Source: an uncultured Caldilinea sp.
GTDB lineage: Bacteria; Chloroflexota; Anaerolineae; Caldilineales; Caldilineaceae
Direction: 5' to 3'
Length of the DNA: 63,746 bases
Assembly: GCF_937128415.1 (NCBI RefSeq)
Contig: NZ_CAKZMJ010000064.1
Location: 1 to 63,746, forward strand
Part shown: piece after piece, positions 38,042 through 58,781 of the stretch
How the letters are laid out: every line of letters starts with the position of its first letter
How positions within the stretch are numbered: position 1 is the first letter of the stretch
Notes under the pieces: generated by a model
The model's input: only the letters and a program-made list of their open reading frames with translations
Databases searched by the model: none
What the model was told of the DNA's origin: nothing
Translations under genes and position numbers: made by a program

Positions 38042-39073
38042 TTATGGCTCCGCTTCGGGTCTCCGAAAGACCGGTTTCCCTGCGTCAAAATCCACCTGCG
38101 CCAGATAAAGCCGTCGCATGCCGGCGGGGTATCCCACATAGGGCTCGCGCCAGGCATGGTACGCAACCCACAACTTGCCGCCGGCATCGCGGAAGAAGGA
38201 GGCGCCTCCGGGGCCGACGTGCCGACCGGCGCTGGCGAGCACAGGTTCGTTCTGCGGCTTGACGCACGGGCCAAGCGGCGTCTCGCAGATGGCGTAGCCG
38301 ACGGCGTAATTGCGGCTCTCCCACCAGTTCCCGGAATAAATGAGATAGTATTTGCCGTCATGAGCGACCATGCTAGGGTTCTCGATCAACGGTGTCTCCC
38401 ACTCCTGGTCATAGGCGATCAATCGCACCGGCTCTCCGAGCAGGCGCAAACCGTCTTCGCTTAACGGTTGGGCGTAGATATAGATCGGAAAACCACAACA
38501 GTTTCCGTCATTTTTCCAGAGCAGATAGAGCGCGCCGTCGTGATCGACAAACGGTTCAGGATCGATAGAGCCGCCTTCCTCCAACTGGCAAACAAAAGGC
38601 GTCTCGCTGGAATCCACAAAAGGGCCTTCTGGGGAGTCGCTGACGGCGTAGCTGATGCATTGACGCTCGGCCGCCGCCAGTCGCGTGGTGTAATAGAGCA
38701 CAAACTGACCCTTGCGAGCCAGGACGCTCGGCGCCCAGGTGAAGGATTTGCTCTCCTCCGCCCAGGCGGGCAACTGCGGGAGCGCTTCCCCGCGAACGCC
38801 GGCTTCCTTCCAATTCACCAGATCGGCGGACTTGAGCACCTGGATATGGAGCCCTCTGGCATTGGTGGCATAGGCGTAGTACTGGCCGTTCACATACAAG
38901 ACGAATGGATCGGGAAAATCCAAACGATAAACCGGATTTTGATATTCCATCGGCGGAACCATTGCAGGCGGCGCCTGAATCGGGGTGCAGGCGGAAAGTA
39001 GGATCAAAAACAGAGCGATCGCAAGGGTGCGTGCGCCGGATCGACGCGCGCCAGACTTCCAACGGCTTCCCAT
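38042..39073 (-). CDS. Glycoside hydrolase family 43-like lipoprotein
   Basis: A 343-residue protein. N-terminal basic stretch, hydrophobic core and lipobox LLSAC predict a lipoprotein on the outside of the cytoplasmic membrane. The five-blade propeller start PVYRLDFPDPFVLYVNG has the catalytic-base Asp in FPDP; further acidic residues in GSIDPEPFVD and ETPLIENPSM are candidates for the pKa-modulating Asp and acid Glu. GH43 members include arabinofuranosidases, arabinanases and xylosidases. ATG at 39073 is chosen; a GTG at 39088 overlapping the upstream stop is possible. Confidence 0.85.
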   Translation of the reverse strand: MGSRWKSGARRSGARTLAIALFLILLSACTPIQAPPAMVPPMEYQNPVYRLDFPDPFVLYVNGQYYAYATNARGLHIQVLKSADLVNWKEAGVRGEALPQLPAWAEESKSFTWAPSVLARKGQFVLYYTTRLAAAERQCISYAVSDSPEGPFVDSSETPFVCQLEEGGSIDPEPFVDHDGALYLLWKNDGNCCGFPIYIYAQPLSEDGLRLLGEPVRLIAYDQEWETPLIENPSMVAHDGKYYLIYSGNWWESRNYAVGYAICETPLGPCVKPQNEPVLASAGRHVGPGGASFFRDAGGKLWVAYHAWREPYVGYPAGMRRLYLAQVDFDAGKPVFRRPEAEP

Positions 39074-39077
39074 AGAC

Positions 39078-39923
<846 letters not shown>

Positions 39924-39943
39924 CTGCTTTTCTTCGCCTCTCC

Positions 39944-40882
39944 TCAATACTCAATGACGCTGCGTCGCCCAAAGATTCGGAATTGAATCAACGTGAAAAA
40001 CAAAATCACGAGCGCCAGTGCGACGGCGATGGCGGCGCCGTAGCCCATCAGGAAATAGCGCCAGGCGGTCTGATACAGGTAGATGATCACCGTGTAGGAA
40101 GAGCGCCCGGGACCGCCGCCGCCCGTCATAATGTAGGGTTGACCGAAGACCTGGAAATGGGCGATCAACTGCGTGACAAAGACAAAAAAGATGGAAGGCA
40201 TCATCAAGGGGATGGTGATGTGACGAATGGTCTGCCAGGTGTTCGCCCCATCGATGCGCGCCGCTTCATAGAGATGGTCGGGAATTCCCTGCAACCCCGC
40301 CAGATAGATCACCATCGGGAAGCCGAAGCCCCACCAAACGGTGGCGAGGCTCAACGAAGGGATCACGAGATTGGGATCCGCCAACCATCGCACAGGCGGC
40401 AGGCCAAGCCAGACGAGAAAGTAATTGATAATGCCAAATTGCGTGTTCATCATCCAGCTCATGATGATGCCCATCGCTGCGACCGAAAGCACCACCGGCG
40501 CGTAGAAGACGAACCGGAAAAAATCGCGGCCGCGTATCGGCGCATTGACCAGCATGGCCACGACCAATGCAAAGATGGTGTTGATAATGGAGGTCAGAAA
40601 GGCGAAATAGAGGCTATTCCTGAGCGCGATCCACCAGATGCCGTCTCGCATCAGGTTGATGTAGTTGGCAAGCCCGATAAACGGCTGCTCTCTGGCCAGA
40701 ATCTTCCAATCATGGAGGCTGATCCAGAAGGAGTAGAAAATCGGGCCGGCGACAAACGTCACAAAAAGAATCAAAAACGGCAGGATGAACAGGTAGTTTG
40801 TCAACGTATACATCGGCGTGCGCCAGGTGCGCCGATGCTGATGGGCGGTGTGCCCTTGGGTCGTTGAAAGCTCGGTCGCCAT
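39944..40882 (-). CDS. CUT1 sugar ABC transporter permease, MalF-like
   Basis: A 312-residue permease, six helices, EAA loop YEAARIDGANTWQTIRHITIP. It pairs with the MalG-like protein whose gene follows. Start after GGAGGAGC. Confidence 0.92.
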   Translation of the reverse strand: MATELSTTQGHTAHQHRRTWRTPMYTLTNYLFILPFLILFVTFVAGPIFYSFWISLHDWKILAREQPFIGLANYINLMRDGIWWIALRNSLYFAFLTSIINTIFALVVAMLVNAPIRGRDFFRFVFYAPVVLSVAAMGIIMSWMMNTQFGIINYFLVWLGLPPVRWLADPNLVIPSLSLATVWWGFGFPMVIYLAGLQGIPDHLYEAARIDGANTWQTIRHITIPLMMPSIFFVFVTQLIAHFQVFGQPYIMTGGGGPGRSSYTVIIYLYQTAWRYFLMGYGAAIAVALALVILFFTLIQFRIFGRRSVIEY

Positions 40883-40930
40883 GCTCCTCCACAGATTGAT
40901 CGCTAGCTGAATCGCGTTCTATTCGTCACA

Positions 40931-40964
40931 ATCTTCCAGGAAGCTTTGAGGTTTCCTGGAAGAT
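40931..40964. repeat. 34 nt palindrome, copy 2 of the CTTCCAGGAAG family
   Basis: ATCTTCCAGGAAGC, 6 nt loop, GTTTCCTGGAAGAT: 14 nt arms with a single G-T type mismatch, located upstream of the MalF-like gene start. Confidence 0.87.
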
Positions 40965-41004
40965 GAATGCTTTGCTGAAGGTCGACAGACAACCTCACAG
41001 TTGA

Positions 41005-41045
41005 CTCCGGATCACGGACTCTCCGGCGGAGTCCGTGATCCGGAG
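41005..41045. promoter_or_regulatory. 17 bp perfect hairpin between the SBP and permease genes
   Basis: Arms CTCCGGATCACGGACTC (41005-41021) and GAGTCCGTGATCCGGAG (41029-41045), 7 nt loop, 56 nt past the SBP stop. No T-run, so probably a 3'-end stabiliser or partial attenuator that raises SBP over permease expression. Confidence 0.7.
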
Positions 41046-41100
41046 CGTTGGAGAATGTCCTACGCGAGGCGGCGAACAAGCGCAGGCGCCTTGTGCGGAT

Positions 41101-42489
41101 TTACCGGCAGCGGTCCAAAATATCCTGGACGCGTGCGTTGGCGTCCGCCAGGCCCTGCTCCACCGTCTTCAGGTTGTTATAGATCGCATCGAACTCCGGC
41201 ATGTACCCCTGATCGATGACCTGTTGGATGCAGGGGTGGGCAAAATCGTAGCGGCCGATCTCCTGGAAACTGGTCCCCAGCACGATCGCCGACAGGTAGC
41301 GGTCCGGCGTCAACGACTCGAACTGCGAGATGCGGGCCGGCGGCTGACCCGAAGTCGCCCATAGCGCGCCCTGCTCCGTGAGGAAGCTGATCAGACGCTT
41401 GGCGGCTTCCAGCTTCTCGCCGGCGAGCGTCGGCGGCGTGTAGATGACGTGAGAGCTGATCCAGGTGACGTGCTCATCGCCAATCTTCGGGAACGGGCAG
41501 ACGCCCCAGTTGATCTCGTTGTCGTTGGCGAAGTTCAGGAACCAGCTACCCTCCGGCAGCATTCCCAACCGGCCGGCGGCCATGGTCTGCCAGGTGTCGA
41601 AGCCGGCCGGCGGCGGCGCCACGTGCTCGACGTAGATCAAGTCATACCAGAACTGCACGGCCTTTTTCACGGCGTCGCTGGTCAAGGTGGCGTTGCCCGC
41701 GCGATCGCTCCAGTCGCCGCCGAACTGCCACATGGTGGAAAGCGTGGTCGGCTTCTGCCAGCTCACCGCCGTGCCCCACTGCTCGATCTGGGTCGGATCG
41801 AATCCTTCCTCGCCCGCGCGCTTGCCATTGGCGTCCTTGGTCAGCTTCCTGGCGGCTGCGACAAACTCCTCTGCGGTGGCCGGGCACGTCTCCGGGTCCA
41901 GCCCCGCTTCGACAAAGAGGTCCTTATTGTACCAAAGCCCCCAGCCATGGATGTCCAGCGGCACGCCGTAGCGAGCGCCGTCCAGCTCAAGCGCCTTCAA
42001 CACCTGCGGGTAGATGTCGCTCACCGGAACCGGACCGCCGTGGTCGTCGTAGTAATCGCTCATGTCGGCCAGCACGCCCTGCCCGGCGAACTGCGGGATT
42101 TCAAATTCGTGGAGCAGGAAGAGATCGGGCGGGCTGCCGGAGACGAGCGAGGTCAACAGCTTGTCGAAGTAGGTGCCCCACGGCATCATCTCGACGCGCA
42201 CCGAGACGTCGGGATTCTCTTCGGTGAACTTCTGCACCATTTCCACCATCGTCACGCCGTCGCTGCCGGTGAGGCCGTTCCAGTAAATGAGGCGAGTGGC
42301 GCCCGCGCCAGCCTCGGCGACGATGGGCGTGGCGGTCGGCGTTGGCTCCGTCGGCGCCGCCTCCTCAGCAGCCGGAGCCTCTGCGGCAGGCGCTTCCACG
42401 GCAGGCGGCTGGCTCGGCGGAGGTGCACATGCACCGATCAGCAGCGCAACGATCAACATGCCCACAACCCAGAGACGCATACGTTTCAT
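41101..42489 (-). CDS. Sugar-binding lipoprotein of the first CUT1 transporter
   Basis: A 462-residue extracellular solute-binding protein of the family-1 type. Signal with lipobox LLIGAC, Pro/Ala-rich linker (about 20-60), then LIYWNGLTGSDGVTMVEMV and DVSVRVEMMPWG typical of oligosaccharide SBPs. ATG 42489 follows AGGAGG with 7 nt spacing. First gene of the SBP-MalF-MalG-GH43-GH2 operon. Confidence 0.92.
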   Translation of the reverse strand: MKRMRLWVVGMLIVALLIGACAPPPSQPPAVEAPAAEAPAAEEAAPTEPTPTATPIVAEAGAGATRLIYWNGLTGSDGVTMVEMVQKFTEENPDVSVRVEMMPWGTYFDKLLTSLVSGSPPDLFLLHEFEIPQFAGQGVLADMSDYYDDHGGPVPVSDIYPQVLKALELDGARYGVPLDIHGWGLWYNKDLFVEAGLDPETCPATAEEFVAAARKLTKDANGKRAGEEGFDPTQIEQWGTAVSWQKPTTLSTMWQFGGDWSDRAGNATLTSDAVKKAVQFWYDLIYVEHVAPPPAGFDTWQTMAAGRLGMLPEGSWFLNFANDNEINWGVCPFPKIGDEHVTWISSHVIYTPPTLAGEKLEAAKRLISFLTEQGALWATSGQPPARISQFESLTPDRYLSAIVLGTSFQEIGRYDFAHPCIQQVIDQGYMPEFDAIYNNLKTVEQGLADANARVQDILDRCR

Positions 42490-42506
42490 TTTTCTTCCTC
42501 CTTCAT

Positions 42507-42544
42507 CGTTGAACTTTTTGGAGAGCGTTGAACTTTTTGGAGAA
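42507..42544. repeat. 19 nt tandem repeat, two copies, in the SBP leader
   Basis: CGTTGAACTTTTTGGAGAG followed by CGTTGAACTTTTTGGAGAA, one mismatch. It lies 18 nt upstream of the SBP start codon, inside the predicted 183 nt leader. Confidence 0.9.
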
Positions 42545-42678
42545 CGTTGCAAAGAAAACCCGCGCAAATTCTGCGGACTTCACGAGCTTGCGCCAAACCT
42601 GCATGGCAAACGCTCCTCTCCCGTTGTGCAGGAAAGACGCCGATCGAAACCTGTTGTCAGCCGAGAATTTCATAATTT

Positions 42679-42707
42679 ACTGTAACAGAAATCGTCAAAA
42701 CCGTCAA
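42679..42707 (-). promoter_or_regulatory. Promoter of the SBP-MalF-MalG-GH43-GH2 operon
   Basis: Minus strand TTGACG (42702-42707), 17 nt spacer, TACAGT (42679-42684). Start near 42672. Confidence 0.6.
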
Positions 42708-42725
42708 GGATTTTCATAAAAATCC
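42708..42725. promoter_or_regulatory. Operator candidate between divergent promoters
   Basis: GGATTTT CATA AAAATCC is an 18 nt perfect inverted repeat. It touches the -35 of the SBP promoter and covers the -35 of the regulator promoter, the expected site for the neighbouring HTH protein. Confidence 0.55.
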
Positions 42726-42741
42726 GAAACGCATGTAAAAT
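42713..42741 (+). promoter_or_regulatory. Promoter of the HTH regulator gene
   Basis: TTCATA (42713-42718), 17 nt spacer, TAAAAT (42736-42741). Start near 42748, leader about 91 nt. Confidence 0.5.
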
Positions 42742-42838
42742 CTCATCTAGCGATTCATGATGTTCTGCAAACAGATGACTTCCTTTGCGCTTCCCAGGTG
42801 ATGCTCAGAATCTCACTGACTCTTTACAAGGAGCGACG

Positions 42839-43876
42839 ATGAACGAAGAAACCTCGAGCTTGCAAGAAGCCGTCGGAGCGTTGCGTCTGTTGCGCCTGAG
42901 AACGGAGCCTCACGAACGCGAGCACGCCATCGCTGTGCTCAAAGCCCTGGGTTCTCAGCCTCGCATGGCGATCCTGGACTTCCTGGAGCGAAAAGTGGCC
43001 AACGTCTCTGAGATTGCACAGGCGCTTGATATGCCGTTGTCTACTGCCAACCTGCACGTGACTGCGCTCGAGGAGGCGGGGCTGATCCGTTCGGAAGTCG
43101 TGACGGCAAGCCGGGGCGTGCAGAAACTCTGCGCGCGCCTATACGACGTCGTTCTCCTTCTCCTTCCTCAGGCGCCTCCTACGTCGATGAGGACGGCGAC
43201 CATCGAAATGCCGATCGGCGCCTTCTACGATTGTGAAGTGACGCCCACCTGCGGTCTGGCTTCGACGGAAGGGCTCATCGGCCACCTGGACGACGCGGCC
43301 TCCTTTTTCGAGCCGGAGCGCATCCACGCCCAGCTTGTCTGGCTGACGAGCGGTTTTCTGGAATATCGCTTTCCCTATCGCCACGACCCGGAAAGCCCGG
43401 TGCATAGCCTGACGTTGAGCGCAGAGATCTGCTCCGAGGCGGCGCCCTTTGCATTGGACTGGCCTTCGGACATCTTTGTGGAGATCAACGGCAAACTGAT
43501 CGGCGTGTGGACGTCGCCTGGCGACTTCGGGGGCGAGCGCGGTGCGCTGACGCCGGCCTGGTGGGGAGAGTGGAACAGTCAATATGGGCTTCTGAAGACC
43601 TGGCGCGTCGACGCCAACGGCAGTTCCATCGACGGCGCGCCCTCCTCGCCGGTGCGCATCGACGACCTCGAGCTTGACAAGCGCCCCTACATCGCCGTGC
43701 GCATCGGCGTCAAGCCCGACGCCGTCAACGTGGGGGGAATGAATTTGTTCGGCAAGGGGTTCGGCAATTACGCACAAGACCTTGTTTTGAAGATCACCTA
43801 CGCTCCTGTATCGCGAGAAAATAGCGACGCCGAGGGATGGACGGAAGGCGTTTCCGGCGCTCCACGTGAGATATGA
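42839..43876 (+). CDS. ArsR-like HTH regulator with a large C-terminal sensor domain
   Basis: A 345-residue protein. A winged helix (about 20-100: LKALGSQPRMAILDFLERK, VSEIAQALDMPLSTANLHVTALEEAGLI) is followed by a long beta-rich domain with CEVTPTCGLAS, ICSEAAPFALDWPSDI, WTSPGDFGGERG and NLFGKGFGNYAQD. This combination is known from regulators beside sugar ABC genes in Firmicutes, and the C-domain is thought to sense a sugar. ATG 42839 follows AAGGAG with 5 nt spacing. It is divergent from the first CUT1 operon and probably controls it. Confidence 0.85.
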   Translation: MNEETSSLQEAVGALRLLRLRTEPHEREHAIAVLKALGSQPRMAILDFLERKVANVSEIAQALDMPLSTANLHVTALEEAGLIRSEVVTASRGVQKLCARLYDVVLLLLPQAPPTSMRTATIEMPIGAFYDCEVTPTCGLASTEGLIGHLDDAASFFEPERIHAQLVWLTSGFLEYRFPYRHDPESPVHSLTLSAEICSEAAPFALDWPSDIFVEINGKLIGVWTSPGDFGGERGALTPAWWGEWNSQYGLLKTWRVDANGSSIDGAPSSPVRIDDLELDKRPYIAVRIGVKPDAVNVGGMNLFGKGFGNYAQDLVLKITYAPVSRENSDAEGWTEGVSGAPREI

Positions 43877-44200
43877 ATTCTAACCGAAACCACGAAGACG
43901 CCAAGAAAAGCATTTCCTTGTAGCTGCGGCTCATAGCCGCAGTTCTGACAGACAGCGCGTAGCCGCAGGTTCTGACAGACAACTACGTCGCCGCCAGAGG
44001 CGATAACCTCCTGAGTCGCCTTTCGCCGAGAAAAAAGGTGCGGTTGGGAACCGCACCTTTTTTCTCGGCGGACGCAGGACTTTGAGCGAATCAGGGAAGC
44101 GCAGCTGCGCCGAACGCTCTAAACAATCTTCGTTTTTGGCGTCATCTTCAATGACGCCTTTCCGTGAAGCGACGATTCGCGAGTCGTTCTTGCTATTCTT
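43877..44200. other. 324 nt convergent gap with hairpins, no gene
   Basis: Contains a GCTGCGGCT CAT AGCCGCAGT hairpin at 43923-43942, a repeated TTCTGACAGACA segment (twice within 43940-43981), and the 47 nt inverted repeat listed separately. Confidence 0.6.
44024..44070. terminator. Perfect 22 bp inverted repeat, bidirectional terminator candidate
   Basis: The arms 44024-44045 and 44049-44070 are exact complements around loop GGG. The GC core GGTGCGGTT/AACCGCACC is flanked by A6 and T6 tracts, and the outer CGCCGAG/CTCGGCG pairs close it. It lies between convergent genes. Confidence 0.8.
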
Positions 44201-45700
<1,500 letters not shown>

Positions 45701-45825
45701 AAGAAAGTCCCTATCGATGTTCGTCAAAAAGATTGATAAATTTGCAATTCAAACAATAGAAAATGCTGCGTCGGCGAATTAGCTCGATTGGCGCGCTGCA
45801 AGGCGAGCGCTCAACCGACGACGCG

Positions 45826-46695
<870 letters not shown>

Positions 46696-46748
46696 TGCAA
46701 ATCTCCTCTTTCTGCTCCTTGCACCCACATCCTGTCGCCGGGGCCGGC

Positions 46749-47678
46749 TCAATATTCCGTCCGCCGCCGCATCAGCGTGAAGAGAATCACGGTGACCACG
46801 ATCATGATCAGGGCCAGCACCACCGAGATGGAGGAAGCGTAACCGAAGCGGAAGAATTTCCAGGCAGTCTCATAGAGGTACATCGTAGCCGAGCGGGAAG
46901 CGTTGCCGGGACCGCCTCCGGTGATGATGTACGGCTGAGCGAAAACCTGCATATGCGCAATGAACTGCGTGACCACCACAAACAACATGGTCGGCATCAA
47001 TAACGGCAAGGTGATATGCCGAAACGTTTGCAAAGGGCCTGCGCCGTCGATCTTGGCGGCCTCATACAGAGGTTCGGGGATGTTGTGCATGCCTGCAATA
47101 AACACCAACATCGGAAAACCGAACGTCCACCAAACCGTGGTGACGGCCAGCGCCGGAATCACCATGTCCGGATTGCCCAGCCACGCGATGCGCGGGCCGC
47201 CCAGCATCGTTGTGATGAAATAGTTCAGAATGCCGATCTGTGTATCCCACACGCGGATCCCGATGATGCCCAGCACCGACACCGACAGGATGCCCGGCGC
47301 GTAAAAAAGGACCCGCAGGAAGTTGCTGCCGATGAAAGGATGCTTCAAGCCGGTCGCCACAAACAGAGCAAGAAGAACATTCATGACGACCGTCAATGCG
47401 GTGAAATAGGCCGTATTGCTGAGCGTCTGCCAGAAGATTTTGTCTTGCAGCAGCGCCTGATAGTTGGCCAGACCGATGAAGGCCTGATCCTTAAGCATGA
47501 TCTTCCAGTCGTATAGGCTGATCTGAAGGCCGCGGAAGATCGGATACAACAAAAAGACGCTGAAGAAAAAGAAATGGGGAAGAATAAACAAATAATTGGG
47601 AAGCTGTTTGCGCAGCCTCTTCCAACGCTGATTCTGCGCCGCAGCAGTGCGCGACGACGATAGTGTGGAGGTGGCCAT
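46749..47678 (-). CDS. CUT1 permease, MalF-like, second sugar transporter
   Basis: A 309-residue permease with EAA loop YEAAKIDGAGPLQTFRHITLP and six helices, after a basic N-terminal tail. ATG 47678 has only a weak GGAG at 11 nt; an in-frame start at 47702 is possible. Confidence 0.9.
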   Translation of the reverse strand: MATSTLSSSRTAAAQNQRWKRLRKQLPNYLFILPHFFFFSVFLLYPIFRGLQISLYDWKIMLKDQAFIGLANYQALLQDKIFWQTLSNTAYFTALTVVMNVLLALFVATGLKHPFIGSNFLRVLFYAPGILSVSVLGIIGIRVWDTQIGILNYFITTMLGGPRIAWLGNPDMVIPALAVTTVWWTFGFPMLVFIAGMHNIPEPLYEAAKIDGAGPLQTFRHITLPLLMPTMLFVVVTQFIAHMQVFAQPYIITGGGPGNASRSATMYLYETAWKFFRFGYASSISVVLALIMIVVTVILFTLMRRRTEY

Positions 47679-47766
47679 GAGTCTAATTGCTCCGTATCCC
47701 ACAAGCTGCGGACGGCCGATCTCTCAGAGCTGCAGAATCCGCCCGCTCGCTCCAGGTGACCGATGG

Positions 47767-47798
47767 CGTGGGTTTGGACGAAATCGCCCAAACCCACG
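47767..47798. promoter_or_regulatory. Hairpin between SBP and permease genes of the second transporter
   Basis: CGTGGGTTTGG and CCAAACCCACG, perfect 11 nt arms, 10 nt loop, 21 nt past the SBP stop, no T-run. It occupies the same place as the 41005 hairpin in the first operon. Confidence 0.65.
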
Positions 47799-47818
47799 AC
47801 GACAAAACTGGTTGAACA

Positions 47819-49219
<1,401 letters not shown>

Positions 49220-49338
49220 TTTCTTCTCCTTTTGTGTTTACCAGGAAACAAACAGGGAACAATCTTTTGTTGAACGACGCAGCATGGACTGCTGCGTTGC
49301 AACCGAAACGCCAAGCGAGATGCTTTCTTTCTCTGCAC

Positions 49339-50376
49339 TCATACGGACTCTCGAATCACCAGCCGACAGGGCATCTCAAAACGCCGTCCTGCGCCGGTGT
49401 ACTCTTTTTGAATGCGCTCAAAGAGCGCTTCGGCCATTCGGCGCCCCATTTCAGCCGGATACTGCGCCACCGTGGTCAATCGCGGCCGCACCCATGTCGC
49501 CTGTGGAATGTCGTCGAAGCCGATCACCGCCATCTCGTCCGGAATGCAGATTCCCTGCGCCTGCGCCGCCTCCATGGCGCCGATGGCCATCAGATCGTTG
49601 ATGGCAAAGACCGCAGTCGGCGGCCGGGTCAGAGATAAAAATTTCTGCACGGCGCGCGCGCCGCTTTCCACCGACCAATCGCCGATCTCAAACAATTCAG
49701 GTTCGATCGGCAAATGCGCCTGTTGCAGAGCTTTGAGAAATGCAGCCTTGCGCCGCGCGCCAGCGGAAAATTCCTCCGTCACGCCGATGAATCCGATGCG
49801 CCTGTGGCCTTTTTCCTGAATCAGCCAGGTGGTCGCCTCGAACATGGCGCGATCATCCCGTCCGAATACGACGTCAACCCGTGGATGTCGGATCTGCTGA
49901 CCCAACACGACGACCGCTGCGCCCGTGCGTTCGATAAGAAGCTCCAGCTCCTCTTCCCCCAGGTGATACGGCACCATGATCACACCATCCACGGGACGCC
50001 GAATCACCGACTCAAGGAACATCTCCTCACCTTCACGCGTGTGGTCCGAGTTGGCGATCATCACATCGTAGCGATGGACGTGCGCCACATCCTGAACCGC
50101 CCGCACCATGGGGTGATAGAAGGGATTGCCGATGTCTGCAATCATCATAGCGATCATGAAGGTCTTTTGCCCGCGCAGGCTGCCTGCGTGAAGGTTTGGG
50201 TAATAGCCAAGCGTCTCCACCGCCTCCAACACGCGGCGACGCGTCTCTTCGCCAATAGGGATGCCGCCCTCCACCCCGCTTAACACCCGCGACACCGTGC
50301 TCTGCGAGACATTCGCCATGCGAGCTACGTCTCGCATGGTGACGTTTTTTTTAGGACTCGAACTCGAACGCGGCAT
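49339..50376 (-). CDS. LacI-family regulator of the second CUT1 operon
   Basis: A 345-residue repressor: HTH VTMRDVARMANVSQSTVSRVLSG (about 12-34), hinge helix LHAGSLRG, then a periplasmic-binding-like core with IADIGNPFYHPMVRAV and VIGFDDIPQATWVRPRLTTV. It starts after AGAAGGG and lies immediately upstream of the SBP, so it is probably the first gene of the operon and autoregulated. Confidence 0.92.
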   Translation of the reverse strand: MPRSSSSPKKNVTMRDVARMANVSQSTVSRVLSGVEGGIPIGEETRRRVLEAVETLGYYPNLHAGSLRGQKTFMIAMMIADIGNPFYHPMVRAVQDVAHVHRYDVMIANSDHTREGEEMFLESVIRRPVDGVIMVPYHLGEEELELLIERTGAAVVVLGQQIRHPRVDVVFGRDDRAMFEATTWLIQEKGHRRIGFIGVTEEFSAGARRKAAFLKALQQAHLPIEPELFEIGDWSVESGARAVQKFLSLTRPPTAVFAINDLMAIGAMEAAQAQGICIPDEMAVIGFDDIPQATWVRPRLTTVAQYPAEMGRRMAEALFERIQKEYTGAGRRFEMPCRLVIRESV

Positions 50377-50606
50377 CAGAACCCTTCTGGATACAAGTTA
50401 AAAAAGAGTTACGCAGTTAGGTGAAATTCTGCGCAGAACACGACCTTCCTGGAAGCTTAATGAAATTCAATCGATAATTCTGGCAACCCGCAGGCGCAGT
50501 TCGTAGCTGCGCTTCCTTGATCCACCCCGAATCTTGCAATTCACCGCAGACGTGCGGTTGGGAGCCGCCGCTAATTATCACCGCCGGCGATTTGCTCAAA
50601 TCCGCT

Positions 50607-50637
50607 CTATCGATTGTCAGGCCTATCGATTGTCAGG
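50607..50637. repeat. 15 nt direct repeat, two copies, in the LacI operon leader
   Basis: CTATCGATTGTCAGG at 50607-50621 and 50623-50637. It shares ATCGATTGT with the repeats at 58511-58572. Confidence 0.85.
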
Positions 50638-50687
50638 TTCAACTGCGTAGCATGAGTTAAAAAGTTCTTCGATAGGTTTTATGCAAT

Positions 50688-50717
50688 CGTATGCGGTAAT
50701 TCGTAATATAGCATACG
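50688..50717. promoter_or_regulatory. Operator candidate at the LacI promoter
   Basis: CGTATGC (50688-50694) and GCATACG (50711-50717) form an inverted repeat around the -10; an inner near-palindrome GTAATTCG / CGAAATTAC overlaps it. Autoregulation by the LacI protein is inferred. Confidence 0.5.
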
Positions 50718-50733
50718 AAATTACGCTTGTCAA
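50705..50733 (-). promoter_or_regulatory. Promoter of the LacI-SBP-MalF-MalG-GH51 operon
   Basis: Minus strand TTGACA (50728-50733), 17 nt spacer, TATATT (50705-50710). The leader to the LacI ATG is about 320 nt. Confidence 0.75.
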
Positions 50734-50861
50734 GCCCTATTCAATTGAAAAATTTTAATAAAAAACTTTGGGACGGATATGAAGCAGCGTTCGGCGCATC
50801 GGTGAGGGCGAGCGGGGTGGCTTGGCGACGTTGATGAAGGCCCCGATAAACGCCGCCAAAG

Positions 50862-50894
50862 GCCTTCCAGGAAGCTACAGGCTTCCTGGAAGGC
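50862..50894. repeat. 33 nt palindrome, copy 3 of the CTTCCAGGAAG family
   Basis: GCCTTCCAGGAAGC, loop TACAG, GCTTCCTGGAAGGC: perfect 14 nt arms, 28 nt after the GH51 stop. Confidence 0.9.
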
Positions 50895-50922
50895 GGCTAA
50901 ACTGCGCAGTCTTCATAATCGA

Positions 50923-55343
<4,421 letters not shown>

Positions 55344-55357
55344 AGCTTCATCCAATC

Positions 55358-56368
<1,011 letters not shown>

Positions 56369-56457
56369 GTCTTTTCTCCATGCAATGAAATGACCGTGCA
56401 GTGAAATGGCCGCCCGCTGCGGAGGCGAGCGCTTTCGGAGCGGGCGGCCATGCCAAT

Positions 56458-58440
<1,983 letters not shown>

Positions 58441-58510
58441 CTTTTTCTTCTCCTCTGGTATGTACTACAATGGGAATCGAGAACGAAACGGGAATGAAGT
58501 TCTGACATCA

Positions 58511-58572
58511 TCGATTGTAGGTAGATATCGATTGTAGGTAGATCGATTGTGGGTAGATCGATTGTGGGTAGG
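58511..58572. repeat. 15 nt tandem repeat, four copies, in the Opp-type operon leader
   Basis: TCGATTGTAGGTAGA twice and TCGATTGTGGGTAG(A/G) twice, with a 2 nt insert after the first unit. It lies 71 nt upstream of the SBP start. Confidence 0.92.
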
Positions 58573-58781
58573 CGTGCACACCTCCAAGCATGTTTGACCC
58601 GAAGCTTATGATCGACTTTGAGAATCTGTCGCTCTGTGCGGAGGAGCTGCTCGATCTCAAAGCGCGTTCCCTGTAGGGCGCGAAAAGAACGCCATGCGTT
58701 TGCGACGCTATCCATGCAAGACGCGATAGGCGCACTCACCGACGAATCAAAAAACTTTCAAATCGACCTTCAAATTTTTAG

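Larger units (their letters stand above)
42490..42838. other. 349 nt divergent control region
   Basis: Holds the 19 nt tandem repeat, both divergent promoters and the 18 nt palindrome listed separately. No gene. Confidence 0.6.
50377..50922. other. 546 nt intergenic leader region of the LacI operon
   Basis: Contains a half copy of the CTTCCTGGAAGC element (50446-50455 region), a GTGCGGTTGGGAGCCGC hairpin near 50551, the 16-periodic direct repeat, promoter and palindrome, an AT-rich tract (50740-50770), and the complete palindrome copy 3. No gene. Confidence 0.6.

Noticed and set aside
49278..49296. Hairpin CGCAGCA/TGCTGCG between LacI and SBP genes as terminator
   Set aside because: Only 7 bp, no T-run, and the genes look co-transcribed.
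58511..58572. Possible mini-CRISPR
   Set aside because: Units are directly adjacent with no spacers, and no cas genes are in the window.
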